DNA of 64,000 nucleotides from Pseudomonas sp. PDM16 (GTDB lineage Bacteria; Pseudomonadota; Gammaproteobacteria; Pseudomonadales; Pseudomonadaceae): contig NZ_JACVAM010000008.1 of the NCBI RefSeq assembly GCF_014851865.1, positions 62,001-126,000 of the forward strand, written 5' to 3'. A program made the translations under genes and the position numbers. Positions 25,294 to 33,996 of the stretch are shown in pieces. Position 1 is the stretch's first letter. Every line of letters starts with the position of its first letter. The notes under the pieces are model-generated. The model ran no database searches, was not told the DNA's origin, and worked only from the letters and a program-made list of their open reading frames with translations.

Positions 25294-26948
25294 TCGCGCG
25301 TCTGCTCACTGCCATTGGTTTGATGGCCGCCGCCCCGGCACTCTGGGCTGCTGGTGCTCTCGAAGGCGATGTCCAGCGCCAGCCGCTGAACGTAGCCGCC
25401 ATCGTCATGTTCGTTGTCTTCGTCGGTGCCACCCTGTGCATCACCTACTGGGCGTCCAAGCGCAGCAAGTCGGCCGCCGACTTCTACACCGCCGGTGGCG
25501 GAATCACCGGCTTCCAGAACGGCTTGGCGATCGCCGGTGACTACATGTCGGCGGCGTCCTTCCTGGGTATTTCCGCCCTGGTATTCGCCTCTGGCTACGA
25601 CGGACTGATCTACTCGATCGGCTTCCTCGTGGGTTGGCCGATCATCCTCTTCCTGATCGCAGAGCGCCTACGCAACCTCGGCAAGTACACCTTTGCCGAT
25701 GTGGCCTCGTTCCGTCTCAAGCAGAAGGAAATCCGCACCCTGTCCGCCTGCGGCTCGCTGGTGGTGGTAGCCTTCTACCTGATCGCGCAGATGGTCGGTG
25801 CCGGCAAGCTGATCGAGCTGCTGTTCGGCCTGGACTACCACGTCGCGGTGATCCTGGTCGGCATCCTGATGGTCTGCTACGTGCTGTTCGGCGGCATGCT
25901 GGCCACCACCTGGGTACAGATCATCAAGGCCGTGCTGCTGCTGTCCGGTGCCTCCTTCATGGCCCTGATGGTGATGAAACATGTCGGCTTCGACTTCGGC
26001 GCCCTGTTCAGCGAAGCCGTTAAGGCGCACCCGAAAGGCGAGGCCATCATGAGCCCCGGCGGCCTGGTGAAAGACCCGATCTCGGCGATCTCCCTCGGCC
26101 TGGCTCTGATGTTCGGTACCGCCGGCCTGCCGCATATCCTGATGCGCTTCTTCACCGTCTCTGACGCCAAGGAAGCCCGCAAATCGGTGTTCTACGCCAC
26201 CGGCTTCATCGGTTACTTCTACATCCTGACCTTCATCATCGGCTTCGGCGCGATCCTGCTGGTCGGCACCAATCCAGACTTCAAGGACGCTACCGGTGCC
26301 CTGATCGGCGGTAACAACATGGCGGCGGTACACCTAGCCGATGCCGTGGGCGGCAGCCTGTTCCTCGGCTTCATCTCGGCCGTGGCCTTCGCCACCATCC
26401 TGGCAGTTGTTGCCGGTCTGACTCTGTCCGGCGCCTCTGCGGTGTCCCACGACCTGTACGCCAGTGTGATCAAGAAGGGCAAAGCCAACGAGAAGGATGA
26501 GCTGCGTGTATCGAAGATCACCACCGTGATCCTCGGTGTACTGGCCATCGGCCTGGGTATCGCGTTCGAGAAGCAGAACATTGCCTTCATGGTTGGTCTG
26601 GCCTTCTCCATCGCCGCCAGCTGCAACTTCCCGGTACTGATCCTCTCGATGTACTGGAAGAAGCTGACCACCCGTGGCGCCATGATCGGCGGTTGGATGG
26701 GTCTGATCACCGCGGTTGGCCTGATGATCCTCGGCCCGACCATCTGGGTGCAGATCCTCGGCAATGCGACTCCGATCTACCCTTACGAGTACCCGGCGCT
26801 GTTCTCGATCCTGGTTGCCTTCGTCGGTATCTGGTTCTTCTCCATCACCGACAAGTCCACCGCCGCGGACGAGGAGCGCGCGCGCTTCTACCCGCAGTTC
26901 GTGCGCTCGCAGACCGGCCTTGGCGCCAGCGGCGCATCCGCTCACTGA
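25290..26948 (+). CDS. actP: Cation/acetate symporter ActP
   Basis: A 552-residue solute:sodium symporter that imports acetate and other short-chain carboxylates. Residues 1-20 look like the usual signal peptide of ActP, followed by about 13 membrane helices. The SSS core is visible (DFYTAGGGITGFQNGLAIAGDYMSAASFLG in parts). It is coupled to yjcH by a four-base overlap and ends before a strong terminator. Acetate from ethanolamine breakdown (via acetaldehyde) would share downstream metabolism with its substrate. Confidence 0.95.
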   Translation: MIARLLTAIGLMAAAPALWAAGALEGDVQRQPLNVAAIVMFVVFVGATLCITYWASKRSKSAADFYTAGGGITGFQNGLAIAGDYMSAASFLGISALVFASGYDGLIYSIGFLVGWPIILFLIAERLRNLGKYTFADVASFRLKQKEIRTLSACGSLVVVAFYLIAQMVGAGKLIELLFGLDYHVAVILVGILMVCYVLFGGMLATTWVQIIKAVLLLSGASFMALMVMKHVGFDFGALFSEAVKAHPKGEAIMSPGGLVKDPISAISLGLALMFGTAGLPHILMRFFTVSDAKEARKSVFYATGFIGYFYILTFIIGFGAILLVGTNPDFKDATGALIGGNNMAAVHLADAVGGSLFLGFISAVAFATILAVVAGLTLSGASAVSHDLYASVIKKGKANEKDELRVSKITTVILGVLAIGLGIAFEKQNIAFMVGLAFSIAASCNFPVLILSMYWKKLTTRGAMIGGWMGLITAVGLMILGPTIWVQILGNATPIYPYEYPALFSILVAFVGIWFFSITDKSTAADEERARFYPQFVRSQTGLGASGASAH

Positions 26949-26970
26949 AGGCACTGATGTACGTGTGACT

Positions 26971-26999
26971 GGGCAGCCTTCGGGCTGCCCTTTTTTTTT
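26971..26999 (+). terminator. Terminator of yjcH-actP
   Basis: GGGCAGCC/GGCTGCCC form the stem with a TTCG loop, followed by nine T residues. Confidence 0.92.
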
Positions 27000-27058
27000 G
27001 CAGGGGAGGTTGTATGATCTGCCTCCCTCACCCATGGATGAACCGAGGATATTCACGG

Positions 27059-27799
27059 ATGAATACCTGTATTTTCCGCTGCTGCACCATTGCCCTGTTG
27101 TTCTGTCTGAGCCTTCTGGCCGGCTGCGCCGGCAATGGATACGCCAGACCGATTGAGGCTACCCCCGCTTCTCCCGCGTCTGATTCCTCTCGATCCGAAG
27201 TAGCAACTCCTGCAGTGAAGCCCCAAGGCCGCCAGATTGTCTGGACTGCCGAGCTTTCGGTGCAGGTGGCGGATGTCGACAAGGCTGTGGCCGAGTTGGA
27301 TGCGCACATCGCCGAACTGGGCGGTTATGCAGAAGAGAAGAGCCAGTTCAGCTATAACGGCAGCAGCCACAGCCTGGTCTACCGTGTGCCCGACGAAGCG
27401 TTCAACCGGGCTTTGAGAGAAATAGAAGACAGCGGCGAGGTGATGTCGCGGAGCGTCAAGGGCAGGGATGTCACCGAGCAGTACGTGGATCTGGAGACCC
27501 GGCTCAAGAGCAATCTGGCCTTGCGTGACCGTTACCGCGAGTTGCTGGCCAAGGCCAAGGACGTCAAGGAAGTCCTCCTGATCGAGCAGGAGCTCGCTCG
27601 TGTCCAGGCTGAAATCGACGTGATGGAGGCCAGTTCACGCGCGCTCAAGGATCAGATCCGTATGTCCACCATTCGCCTGAAGCTGGTCCAGAAGGAGCCT
27701 CCCGTACCACCGAAGCCCCGTACCATCTACGGCCCGCTGGGCTATCTGTACAAGGGCGCGGAATGGTTCGTGATCAAGCTGTTCGTCATTCGCGAATGA
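27059..27799 (+). CDS. DUF4349 lipoprotein
   Basis: A 246-residue envelope lipoprotein. The signal runs to the lipobox LLAGC (Cys23). A Pro/Ser-rich linker is followed by the DUF4349 domain (about 60-215), with IVWTAELSVQVADVDKAVAEL at its start (read in parts) and a coiled coil around the LRDRYRELLAKAKDVKEVLLIEQELARVQ region. A basic hydrophobic stretch closes the protein. The ATG at 27059 has GAGGA nine bases upstream. An ATG at 27014 has an even stronger GGGGAGG but would lengthen the signal's N-region to more than 20 residues. It starts a three-gene overlapping operon. Confidence 0.82.
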   Translation: MNTCIFRCCTIALLFCLSLLAGCAGNGYARPIEATPASPASDSSRSEVATPAVKPQGRQIVWTAELSVQVADVDKAVAELDAHIAELGGYAEEKSQFSYNGSSHSLVYRVPDEAFNRALREIEDSGEVMSRSVKGRDVTEQYVDLETRLKSNLALRDRYRELLAKAKDVKEVLLIEQELARVQAEIDVMEASSRALKDQIRMSTIRLKLVQKEPPVPPKPRTIYGPLGYLYKGAEWFVIKLFVIRE

Positions 27800-28083
27800 G
27801 CCCTTGGGTGGAAGTCCTGCGCATGGTTCTGGCGACGCTGCTCCTGCTGGCGGGCATCGCTTGCCTGGTGCAGGGCTTCTCCCAAGGGCCTCTGTGGCCA
27901 TGCCTGATCGGCATGGTCGTCTGCTGGGTACTGGCTTATTGGTTATGGCCTCGCAACCGTGAGTGGGACTCCCCCTGGCTTGACGTGCTGGAGCTGGTCA
28001 TCGAGTTGCCGGTGAGCACTGTCCTCTGGTTGCTGCGCCTGCTCGGTCGGCTGTTTCGCGATGTGGATGGTGTCGACCTGTGA
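27796..28083 (+). CDS. Small inner-membrane protein in the DUF4349 operon
   Basis: A 95-residue protein with three hydrophobic segments (about 8-28, 33-50 and 65-85) rich in Leu and Trp. Its ATG lies in the stop of the DUF4349 gene (ATGA overlap), and its own stop overlaps the next ATG. The family is not recognised. Coupling suggests it partners the lipoprotein. Confidence 0.65.
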   Translation: MSPWVEVLRMVLATLLLLAGIACLVQGFSQGPLWPCLIGMVVCWVLAYWLWPRNREWDSPWLDVLELVIELPVSTVLWLLRLLGRLFRDVDGVDL

Positions 28084-28508
28084 TGCGGCGGACCCGGTGG
28101 CTGGTAGGTATGGCGTTCATGCTATTGGCTGGCATGGCCGGATACCTCTGGCTAAAGGCTCCCTATGCCCAGAACGAAGCCAGCGTGGTTGCCCTGGCAT
28201 TCATGTCTCTGCTCCAGCAGGAGCGGATGGAGCAGGCCTACGACTTGACGTTCAAGCGCCAGGGTGAGCTGAGCGAGTTCCGAGATTTTGCCAAGCGCCA
28301 GCTGTGTACACGTTCGCCGATGAGGCTGGCCTGGTTTCATCCACCGCAGTCCAATGGCAATCGCCTGCGCCGTTGGCTACACGGCCGCCAGCTGGAGATG
28401 GAAAGTCTCACTGCGCGCTTCGAAGGAGATTGCCTGATCAGCGTGGAGCTGCGTCTGGATGACATGGGGCGCTGGCGCGTGCACAGCTTCCAGTCGACAG
28501 CAGGCTGA
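28083..28508 (+). CDS. Hypothetical membrane-anchored protein in the DUF4349 operon
   Basis: A 141-residue protein with a single N-terminal anchor (about 6-24) and a periplasmic domain with alternating helices and strands. The segment VVALAFMSLLQQERMEQAYDLT (read in parts) resembles the opening helix of NTF2-like or DUF4864-like folds, but I cannot assign it firmly. Its ATG shares one base with the preceding stop. Confidence 0.62.
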   Translation: MRRTRWLVGMAFMLLAGMAGYLWLKAPYAQNEASVVALAFMSLLQQERMEQAYDLTFKRQGELSEFRDFAKRQLCTRSPMRLAWFHPPQSNGNRLRRWLHGRQLEMESLTARFEGDCLISVELRLDDMGRWRVHSFQSTAG

Positions 28509-28572
28509 TACTTGAGCCGCGCGCTTGCCTGATGCAAGGTTGGCGCTCATCCTGCTGACGAGTTGAGATATC

Positions 28573-29106
28573 GTGGATCACACCTACCTGATCATTCCAG
28601 GCTACGGCGGTTCGGGGCCTGATCACTGGCAGAGCCGCTGGCAGCTTCGTGATCCTCATTTCCGTCGAGTTGAGCAGCGCGACTGGTGGAATCCGGTATG
28701 CGAGGAGTGGATGGCGACTCTCGAGCAGGCGGTGGCCTCCAGTGGGCCGCGCACGGTGCTGGTGGCGCACAGTCTGGGGTGTGGCTTGGTAGCCCACTGG
28801 GCCGCACATACCCGTCTCCGCATCCGTGCGGCCATGTTGGTGGCTCCTCCCGATCCTGAAGGGCCGGCCGCCGAGCTGAACATACAGGGCTTCGTCCCGG
28901 TGCCGGACCTTCCGTTGGCTTTTCCCAGTTTGGTCGTTGCCAGCAGTAATGACCCCTACAGCAGTCTCGAGCACGCTCGCGGGGCCGCTACTCGGTGGGG
29001 CAGCCGATGGCACAATATCGGTGCCTGCGGGCATATAAATAGTGACAGCGGCTTGGGCGAGTGGGGTGAGGGGCAGGCGCTGCTGAGGTCGCTGGTGGAC
29101 CGCTAG
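28573..29106 (+). CDS. RBBP9/YdeN family alpha/beta hydrolase
   Basis: A 177-residue serine hydrolase of the small RBBP9/YdeN class. The family N-terminus YLIIPGYGGSGPDHWQSRW is clear, the nucleophile is the serine of VAHSLGC, the acid is Asp in ASSNDPY and the base is His in ACGHIN. The substrate is unknown. The start is GTG at 28573 with GAG a few bases upstream. It lies 64 bases after the preceding operon and may have its own promoter. Confidence 0.86.
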   Translation: MDHTYLIIPGYGGSGPDHWQSRWQLRDPHFRRVEQRDWWNPVCEEWMATLEQAVASSGPRTVLVAHSLGCGLVAHWAAHTRLRIRAAMLVAPPDPEGPAAELNIQGFVPVPDLPLAFPSLVVASSNDPYSSLEHARGAATRWGSRWHNIGACGHINSDSGLGEWGEGQALLRSLVDR

Positions 29107-29116
29107 AGCAGGAACG

Positions 29117-29150
29117 CAAACGCCGCGACATCAATGATGTTCACGGCGTC
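29117..29150. terminator. Hairpin between the hydrolase and bacterioferritin genes
   Basis: The outer stem CGCCG/CGGCG encloses the inner stem ACATCA/TGATGT. On the minus strand it is followed by TTTGCGTT, so it probably ends bfrB transcription. It may also serve the convergent hydrolase gene. Confidence 0.55.
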
Positions 29151-29184
29151 TTAGTTTGAACGTTAGACGGTTCCGGTTGCGGAA

Positions 29185-29655
29185 TTACTCGTCCATCTGC
29201 GACTGCAGGTAGTTTTCCAGGCCAACCTTGTCAATCAGGCCGACTTGAGTTTCCAGCCAGTCGATGTGTTCTTCTTCGGACTCGAGGATGTCTTCCAGCA
29301 GTTCGCGACTGCCGTAGTCGCCAACGCTCTCGCAGTAGGCGATAGCGGCTTTAAGATCCGGCACGGCCTGCAACTCCAGGCGCAGGTCGCTGGCCAACAT
29401 CTCTTTGGTGTTTTCACCGATCATCAGCTTGCCGAGGTCCTGCAGGTTCGGGATACCTTCGAGGAAGAGAATGCGCTTGACCAATTTGTCGGCATGTTTC
29501 ATCTCGTCGATGGATTCCTTGTACTCGTGTTCGCCGAGTTTGTTCAGGCCCCAGTCTTCGTACATACGGGCATGCAGGAAATACTGGTTGATCGCTACCA
29601 GCTCATTGCCGAGGATCTTGTTCAGGTGCTGGATGACCTTCTTGTCGCCTTTCAT
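29185..29655 (-). CDS. bfrB: Bacterioferritin BfrB
   Basis: A 156-residue subunit of the 24-mer iron store. Met52 (DEMKHADK) is the heme ligand. The ferroxidase ligands Glu18, Glu51, His54, Glu94, Glu127 and His130 are all present at standard positions, so it is the catalytically active, heme-binding type rather than an FtnA. It lies alone with a 242-base AT-rich upstream region. No bacterioferritin-associated ferredoxin gene is next to it. Confidence 0.95.
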   Translation of the reverse strand: MKGDKKVIQHLNKILGNELVAINQYFLHARMYEDWGLNKLGEHEYKESIDEMKHADKLVKRILFLEGIPNLQDLGKLMIGENTKEMLASDLRLELQAVPDLKAAIAYCESVGDYGSRELLEDILESEEEHIDWLETQVGLIDKVGLENYLQSQMDE

Positions 29656-29897
29656 GATGGGCCCCGCCCTGAGTAGTGGTTGTTAAGGGCGAAGTTTGCT
29701 CTGGAAGTTGCACTTGGTCAAATATAAGTTGTTGAATTATATATAAAAATTAATATAAATAAGAATGTTTAGCTTCCTCGTTATGTCGCTAAATCATTGA
29801 TATATGAAGATAAAGCCTTGCGGTGCAATTTAAGGATGGATCGGTTGCCTGAAAATAATTCGACGGGCGTGAACGGTGTTCGTGGAGTTAATTGAAA
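29656..29897. other. AT-rich intergenic region upstream of bfrB
   Basis: Bases 29700-29880 are clearly AT-rich (near 35% GC by eye) in a window that otherwise exceeds 60%, with TATA-type tracts such as TTATATATAAAAATTAATA. It must hold the divergent promoters of bfrB and the DUF2784 gene. No convincing Fur box or bacterioferritin regulatory motif was seen. Confidence 0.5.
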
Positions 29898-30263
29898 ATG
29901 ATTCTTCGATTGGCTGCCGATACGGTCGTTCTGACGCACCTGCTTTTTATCCTCTTCGTGCTGGGCGGTGGATTGTTGGTGCTGCGGTGGCCAAAGCTGG
30001 TGCTACTGCATCTGCCTGCCGCGGCTTGGGGCGCGGCGGTGGAGTTTCTGCATCTCTATTGCCCCCTCACTCCACTGGAGAATCACCTGCGTCAGGCGGC
30101 GGGGCAGGCCGGTTATGAAGGTGGCTTCGTCGAGCATTACCTCATCCCTCTGATCTACCCCGCCGGTCTGACTCCGCATATCCAGCTTTGGCTGGGGGGT
30201 GTGGTGCTGGCAATCAACGTGCCGGTTTATCTGTGGTTGTTGTGGCGATTGGTGCGGCGTTGA
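29898..30263 (+). CDS. DUF2784 family membrane protein
   Basis: A 121-residue inner-membrane protein with three to four helices (about 5-28, 34-50 and 98-118). The family marks are LTHLLFILFVLGGG and FLHLYCPLTPLENHLR. No function has been established. The ATG at 29898 follows a weak GGAG. It is divergent from bfrB across the AT-rich gap. Confidence 0.8.
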   Translation: MILRLAADTVVLTHLLFILFVLGGGLLVLRWPKLVLLHLPAAAWGAAVEFLHLYCPLTPLENHLRQAAGQAGYEGGFVEHYLIPLIYPAGLTPHIQLWLGGVVLAINVPVYLWLLWRLVRR

Positions 30264-30373
30264 GTCGGCACAGAGTACTTGTGAGCCGTCATTCAGCCGC
30301 CTGATGCTGCGCCGCCGAGAGGGATGCCTTGGCTACACTCGCCACAACCTCACTACATAACAAGGCAAGCAGT

Positions 30374-31183
30374 ATGCAGAACCGCATGATGATCACCGGC
30401 GCAGGTTCCGGTCTGGGACGCGAAATTGCCCTGCGTTGGGCCCGTGAGGGCTGGCGCCTGGCGCTGTGCGACGTGAATGAGCAGGGCCTGGCGGAGACCC
30501 TGAAACTGGTGCGCGAGGCTGGTGGCGAGGGTTTCACCCTGCGATGCGACGTGCGTGACTACAGCCAGCTGACTGCCGTGGCTCAGGCCTGCGAGGAGCG
30601 TTTCGGTGGTCTCGATGTACTGGTCAACAACGCCGGCGTGGCAGCGGGCGGCATGTTCGCCGACCTCAGCCTGGAAGACTGGGATTGGCAGCTGTCGATC
30701 AACCTGATGGGTGTGATCAAGGGTTGCAAGGCCTTCCTGCCGTTGCTGCGCGCCAGCAAGGGCAAGGTCATCAACATTGCCTCCATGGCGGCGCTGATGC
30801 AGGGGCCGGCGATGAGCAACTACAACGTGGCCAAAGCCGGTGTGGTTGCGCTCTCCGAGAGCCTGCTGATTGAGCTCAAGCCTGAGGGTGTCGGCGTGCA
30901 CGTGGTCTGCCCGTCGTTCTTCCAGACCAATCTGCTGGACTCCTTCCGTGGTCCGACCCCGGAGATGAAGCAGCAGGTCGGCAAGCTGCTGGAAGGCAGT
31001 CCGATCAGTGCAGCCGACATTGCCGGCTACATCTACGACGAGGTGGCGAAGGGTGAGTTCATGATCCTGCCGCACGAGCAGGGGCGCATGGCCTGGGCGA
31101 TCAAACGGCAGAACCCTCAGATCATCTACGACGAGATGACCAAGATGTGCGAGAAGATGCGGGCCAAGATGGGTGCCGCCTGA
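30374..31183 (+). CDS. Short-chain dehydrogenase/reductase
   Basis: A 269-residue classical SDR. The cofactor loop TGAGSGLG is at residues 8-15, NNAG near 86-89, and the catalytic Ser and YNVAK follow in the usual order. An acidic residue after the second strand (CDVNE) suggests NAD preference. The long C-terminal tail (AIKRQNPQIIYDEMTKMCEK, in parts) is typical of an uncharacterised pseudomonad SDR subgroup. The substrate is unknown. Confidence 0.88.
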   Translation: MQNRMMITGAGSGLGREIALRWAREGWRLALCDVNEQGLAETLKLVREAGGEGFTLRCDVRDYSQLTAVAQACEERFGGLDVLVNNAGVAAGGMFADLSLEDWDWQLSINLMGVIKGCKAFLPLLRASKGKVINIASMAALMQGPAMSNYNVAKAGVVALSESLLIELKPEGVGVHVVCPSFFQTNLLDSFRGPTPEMKQQVGKLLEGSPISAADIAGYIYDEVAKGEFMILPHEQGRMAWAIKRQNPQIIYDEMTKMCEKMRAKMGAA

Positions 31184-31284
31184 TGATCGGCTGACTCGCC
31201 GTTCACCGACGCCGCTTTCTCAATAGGGGAGCGGTGTCTTGCACGTCGCTCTCTGCGGTCCTGACGCGCTAAGTCACGTGCGTG

Positions 31285-31767
31285 TCAGCTTCCGGGCTGT
31301 TTGAGCAGGCGATCCAGCCGAGCGTCGAGCCGACGTTTGAGCTCAGCCTCTATCTGTGGCACGAAATCATCGATCACGTCCTGCAGAATCAGCTGTGCGG
31401 CGGCGCGCAGCTCGGCATCCAGCTTGCTCGTGCTTGCCAGGCGCTGCTGCATGCTGCTGACGATGGCTGCGGAGGACCCTGTGCTCGGGGGAGGAGATAC
31501 CCCATCCATGCCTGGGTTGATGGCCGGTCGGGCCGGATAGGCGAGTGGGGTACTGGTGGCTGGTGGGAAGGGGGCAGCAGGGGTTGCAGGCGAGCTCGAG
31601 TCGGTGGGGCCAGGCTGAATGATGTCCGAGAGCAGTGGGATCTGCAGGTCGTCGTCGAGGCTTTCGGTCAGCAGCGGCGGCTCCAGCTGATCCTTCTCCA
31701 GCAACTGGCGGATGGCTTCCAGATCATCCAGCAGGAGATCGGGCTTCGGTGGTTTGGAGCTGTCCAT
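31285..31767 (-). CDS. Hypothetical protein of the pepA-holC cluster
   Basis: A 160-residue acidic protein. The first half is Pro/Ser/Leu-rich and probably disordered (LLLDDLEAIRQLLEKDQ, then repeated S/P/A). The second half (about 105-158) is a predicted amphipathic helix pair with LRAAAQLILQDVIDDFVPQIEAELKRRL (read in parts). Pseudomonads usually carry a protein like this between holC and valS. Here it is followed by a convergent SDR gene instead. An in-frame start at 31920 was rejected because it lacks a ribosome site. Confidence 0.68.
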   Translation of the reverse strand: MDSSKPPKPDLLLDDLEAIRQLLEKDQLEPPLLTESLDDDLQIPLLSDIIQPGPTDSSSPATPAAPFPPATSTPLAYPARPAINPGMDGVSPPPSTGSSAAIVSSMQQRLASTSKLDAELRAAAQLILQDVIDDFVPQIEAELKRRLDARLDRLLKQPGS

Positions 31768-31959
31768 GGGGCGTCGCGGGCAGTGGAAAGTAGACGAGGC
31801 GTGGGATTCTACGCCGAGCGGAAGCCTATTTCGACCGCTGTAGCGAATGTGTCTTGATTCCCACGAACTGGACCGGCCGAGTGAAAGGCAGCACGCATGG
31901 AGCACTCGGAGCTCTTTCAATAACGCCGGACGGATGCGTAATAGATCGCCGGGGGATTC

Positions 31960-32376
31960 TCAGAGTTCCACGCGCTGTGGGTCGTGGCCGAGCTGGCGAT
32001 ACTGGCGGAAGTTGTCACGACATTGAGCGAGCAGTGCCGGCTCCTGGTTGACGATCTCGATCACCCGGTTGAAACGCGACAGGTGCGGCGACAGCTGCGG
32101 GTGCAGGTTGAGCAGTACGCCACCGCTATGCTCAGGAACCTGGTCCACTCCGATCACCACCGGGCTATGTGGGGCTTCTTCGTGCAGGTTATGCGGAATG
32201 AAGGACTCCAGGCGAAAGCTCCACAACAACTGATCCAGTTCGGCGCATTGCGACTCGTCGCTGGCGCGCAGAAAGACCGGCAACCCGGCCTTCCAGGCCT
32301 TGCCGGCCAACTGGCAGGCCGCACGGAGGCGGCCTTCCGGTGTGGCGGAGGAGAGTACGTAGAACTCGACTCTCAC
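31960..32376 (-). CDS. holC: DNA polymerase III subunit chi
   Basis: A 138-residue clamp-loader accessory protein that links the replisome to single-strand binding protein. Family marks include VEFYVLSS at the N-terminus, AWKAGLPVFLRASDESQCAELDQLLWSF in parts, and FIPHNLH. The GTG start at 32376 overlaps the stop of pepA (GTGA), so its translation is coupled to pepA. An upstream in-frame extension to 32457 lies within pepA and was rejected. Confidence 0.93.
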   Translation of the reverse strand: MRVEFYVLSSATPEGRLRAACQLAGKAWKAGLPVFLRASDESQCAELDQLLWSFRLESFIPHNLHEEAPHSPVVIGVDQVPEHSGGVLLNLHPQLSPHLSRFNRVIEIVNQEPALLAQCRDNFRQYRQLGHDPQRVEL

Positions 32377-33857
32377 TTGACCCGGTCCAGCAGGTACTGG
32401 GTCAGTAGCGGCACCGGGCGGCCAGTGGCGCCCTTGTCTTTGCCGCCGCTGATCCATGCGGTGCCGGCGATGTCCAGGTGCGCCCAGTGGTAGCTCTTGG
32501 TGAAGCGTGACAGGAAGCAGCCGGCGGTGATGGTGCCTGCCTTCGGCCCGCCGATGTTGGCGATATCGGCGAACGGACTGTCAAGCTGTTCCTGGTACTC
32601 GTCGAACAGCGGCAGTTGCCAGGCGCGGTCGTCGGCATGCTCGCCGGCCTTGAGGATCTGCTTCACCAGGGTGTCGTCATTGCCCATCAGACCGGAGGCA
32701 TTGCTGCCCAGGGCGACGATGCAGGCGCCGGTGAGAGTGGCGATATCGATCACCGCCTGCGGCTTGAAGCGCTCGGCATAGGTGAGGGTATCGCACAGCA
32801 CCAGGCGGCCTTCGGCGTCGGTGTTGAGGATCTCCACGGTCTGCCCGCTCATGGTGGTGACGATGTCACCGGGGCGGGTGGCGCGGCCGCTCGGCATGTT
32901 CTCGGCGCAGGCCAGCAGGCACACCAGGTTGATCGGCAACTGCAGCTCTAGCACGGCACGCAGGGTGCCGAGCACGCTGGCGGCACCGCACATGTCGTAC
33001 TTCATCTCGTCCATGCCGGCGGCTGGCTTGATGCTGATGCCGCCGGTGTCGAAGGTGATGCCCTTGCCGACCAGTGCGAAGGGTTTCTCGTCCTTCTTGC
33101 CGCCCTGGTAGTGGAGCACGATCATCCGCGGCGGCTGCTCGCTGCCCTGGGCTACGGCGAGGAAGGCGCCAGCGCCCAGCTCCTTGAGTTTCTTCTCGTC
33201 GAGGATGTCGACCTTGAGGTTCTTGTGTGCCTTGGCCAGGGCCTTGGCCTCTTCGGCCAGGTAGCTCGGGTGGCACAGGTTCGGCGGCAGGTTGCCGAGG
33301 TCCTTGGTGAAGGCCATGCCGGTGGCGATGGCCTGGGCGTGCAGGCTGCCGCGCTCGACCTCGTCCTGCTCGGCCTTGTCGGCGATCAGGATGATCTTCT
33401 TCAGAGCCTTGGGTTCGGCCTTCTTGCTCTTGAACTGGTCGAAGACATAACCGCCGTCGGCTAGGGTTTCCACCAGCAGACGGGTCTTGCCATAGGCATC
33501 GCGACCTTTGACCTGGAGCTCTCCTAGGGCCAGCACCGCATCGGCGCCACCGAGGTTCTTCAACACGCCATGGACGGTTGCAACCAATTTGCGGAACTGG
33601 CGGTCCGATAGCTCACCCTTGCCGCTGCCTACCAGCAGCACGCGCTCGGCCTTCAGGCCTGGCAGGCTGTGCAGGAGCAGGGTCTGGCCTTGCTTGCCGG
33701 CGATGTCGCCGCGCTTGAGCAACGTGGAGAGGGCGCCACCGCTGGCGTCGTCCACCGCCTTTGCGGTAGCGCCGAGCTTGCGGCCTTCGCCGAGCGCGAT
33801 GACCAGCGTAGCGGTCTTCAGGGTTTCCGGACGGGTGCTTTTGACGAGGAATTCCAT
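32373..33857 (-). CDS. pepA: Leucyl aminopeptidase PepA
   Basis: A 494-residue M17 dizinc aminopeptidase, which in some bacteria is also a DNA-binding regulator. The signature NTDAEGRL is present, along with the metal and catalytic lysine region GKGITFDTGGIS and DMCGAASVLG. The start MEFLVKSTRPETLK follows GACAGCTC with a weak ribosome site. It is divergent from lptF across 139 bases, the usual arrangement in gammaproteobacteria. Confidence 0.96.
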   Translation of the reverse strand: MEFLVKSTRPETLKTATLVIALGEGRKLGATAKAVDDASGGALSTLLKRGDIAGKQGQTLLLHSLPGLKAERVLLVGSGKGELSDRQFRKLVATVHGVLKNLGGADAVLALGELQVKGRDAYGKTRLLVETLADGGYVFDQFKSKKAEPKALKKIILIADKAEQDEVERGSLHAQAIATGMAFTKDLGNLPPNLCHPSYLAEEAKALAKAHKNLKVDILDEKKLKELGAGAFLAVAQGSEQPPRMIVLHYQGGKKDEKPFALVGKGITFDTGGISIKPAAGMDEMKYDMCGAASVLGTLRAVLELQLPINLVCLLACAENMPSGRATRPGDIVTTMSGQTVEILNTDAEGRLVLCDTLTYAERFKPQAVIDIATLTGACIVALGSNASGLMGNDDTLVKQILKAGEHADDRAWQLPLFDEYQEQLDSPFADIANIGGPKAGTITAGCFLSRFTKSYHWAHLDIAGTAWISGGKDKGATGRPVPLLTQYLLDRVK

Positions 33858-33996
33858 GAGCTGTCCCCAAGACAAAGAGTCGGGTTTTGCGGATAATGCC
33901 CGCTATTTTTTCGAGGCCTGCCAAGGCGGCCCATGCTATCGAGAGCGGCTAGTGTGAGCGTTGCCGCCTGAGCCTGACAACCCTGGAGCGTCCGGT

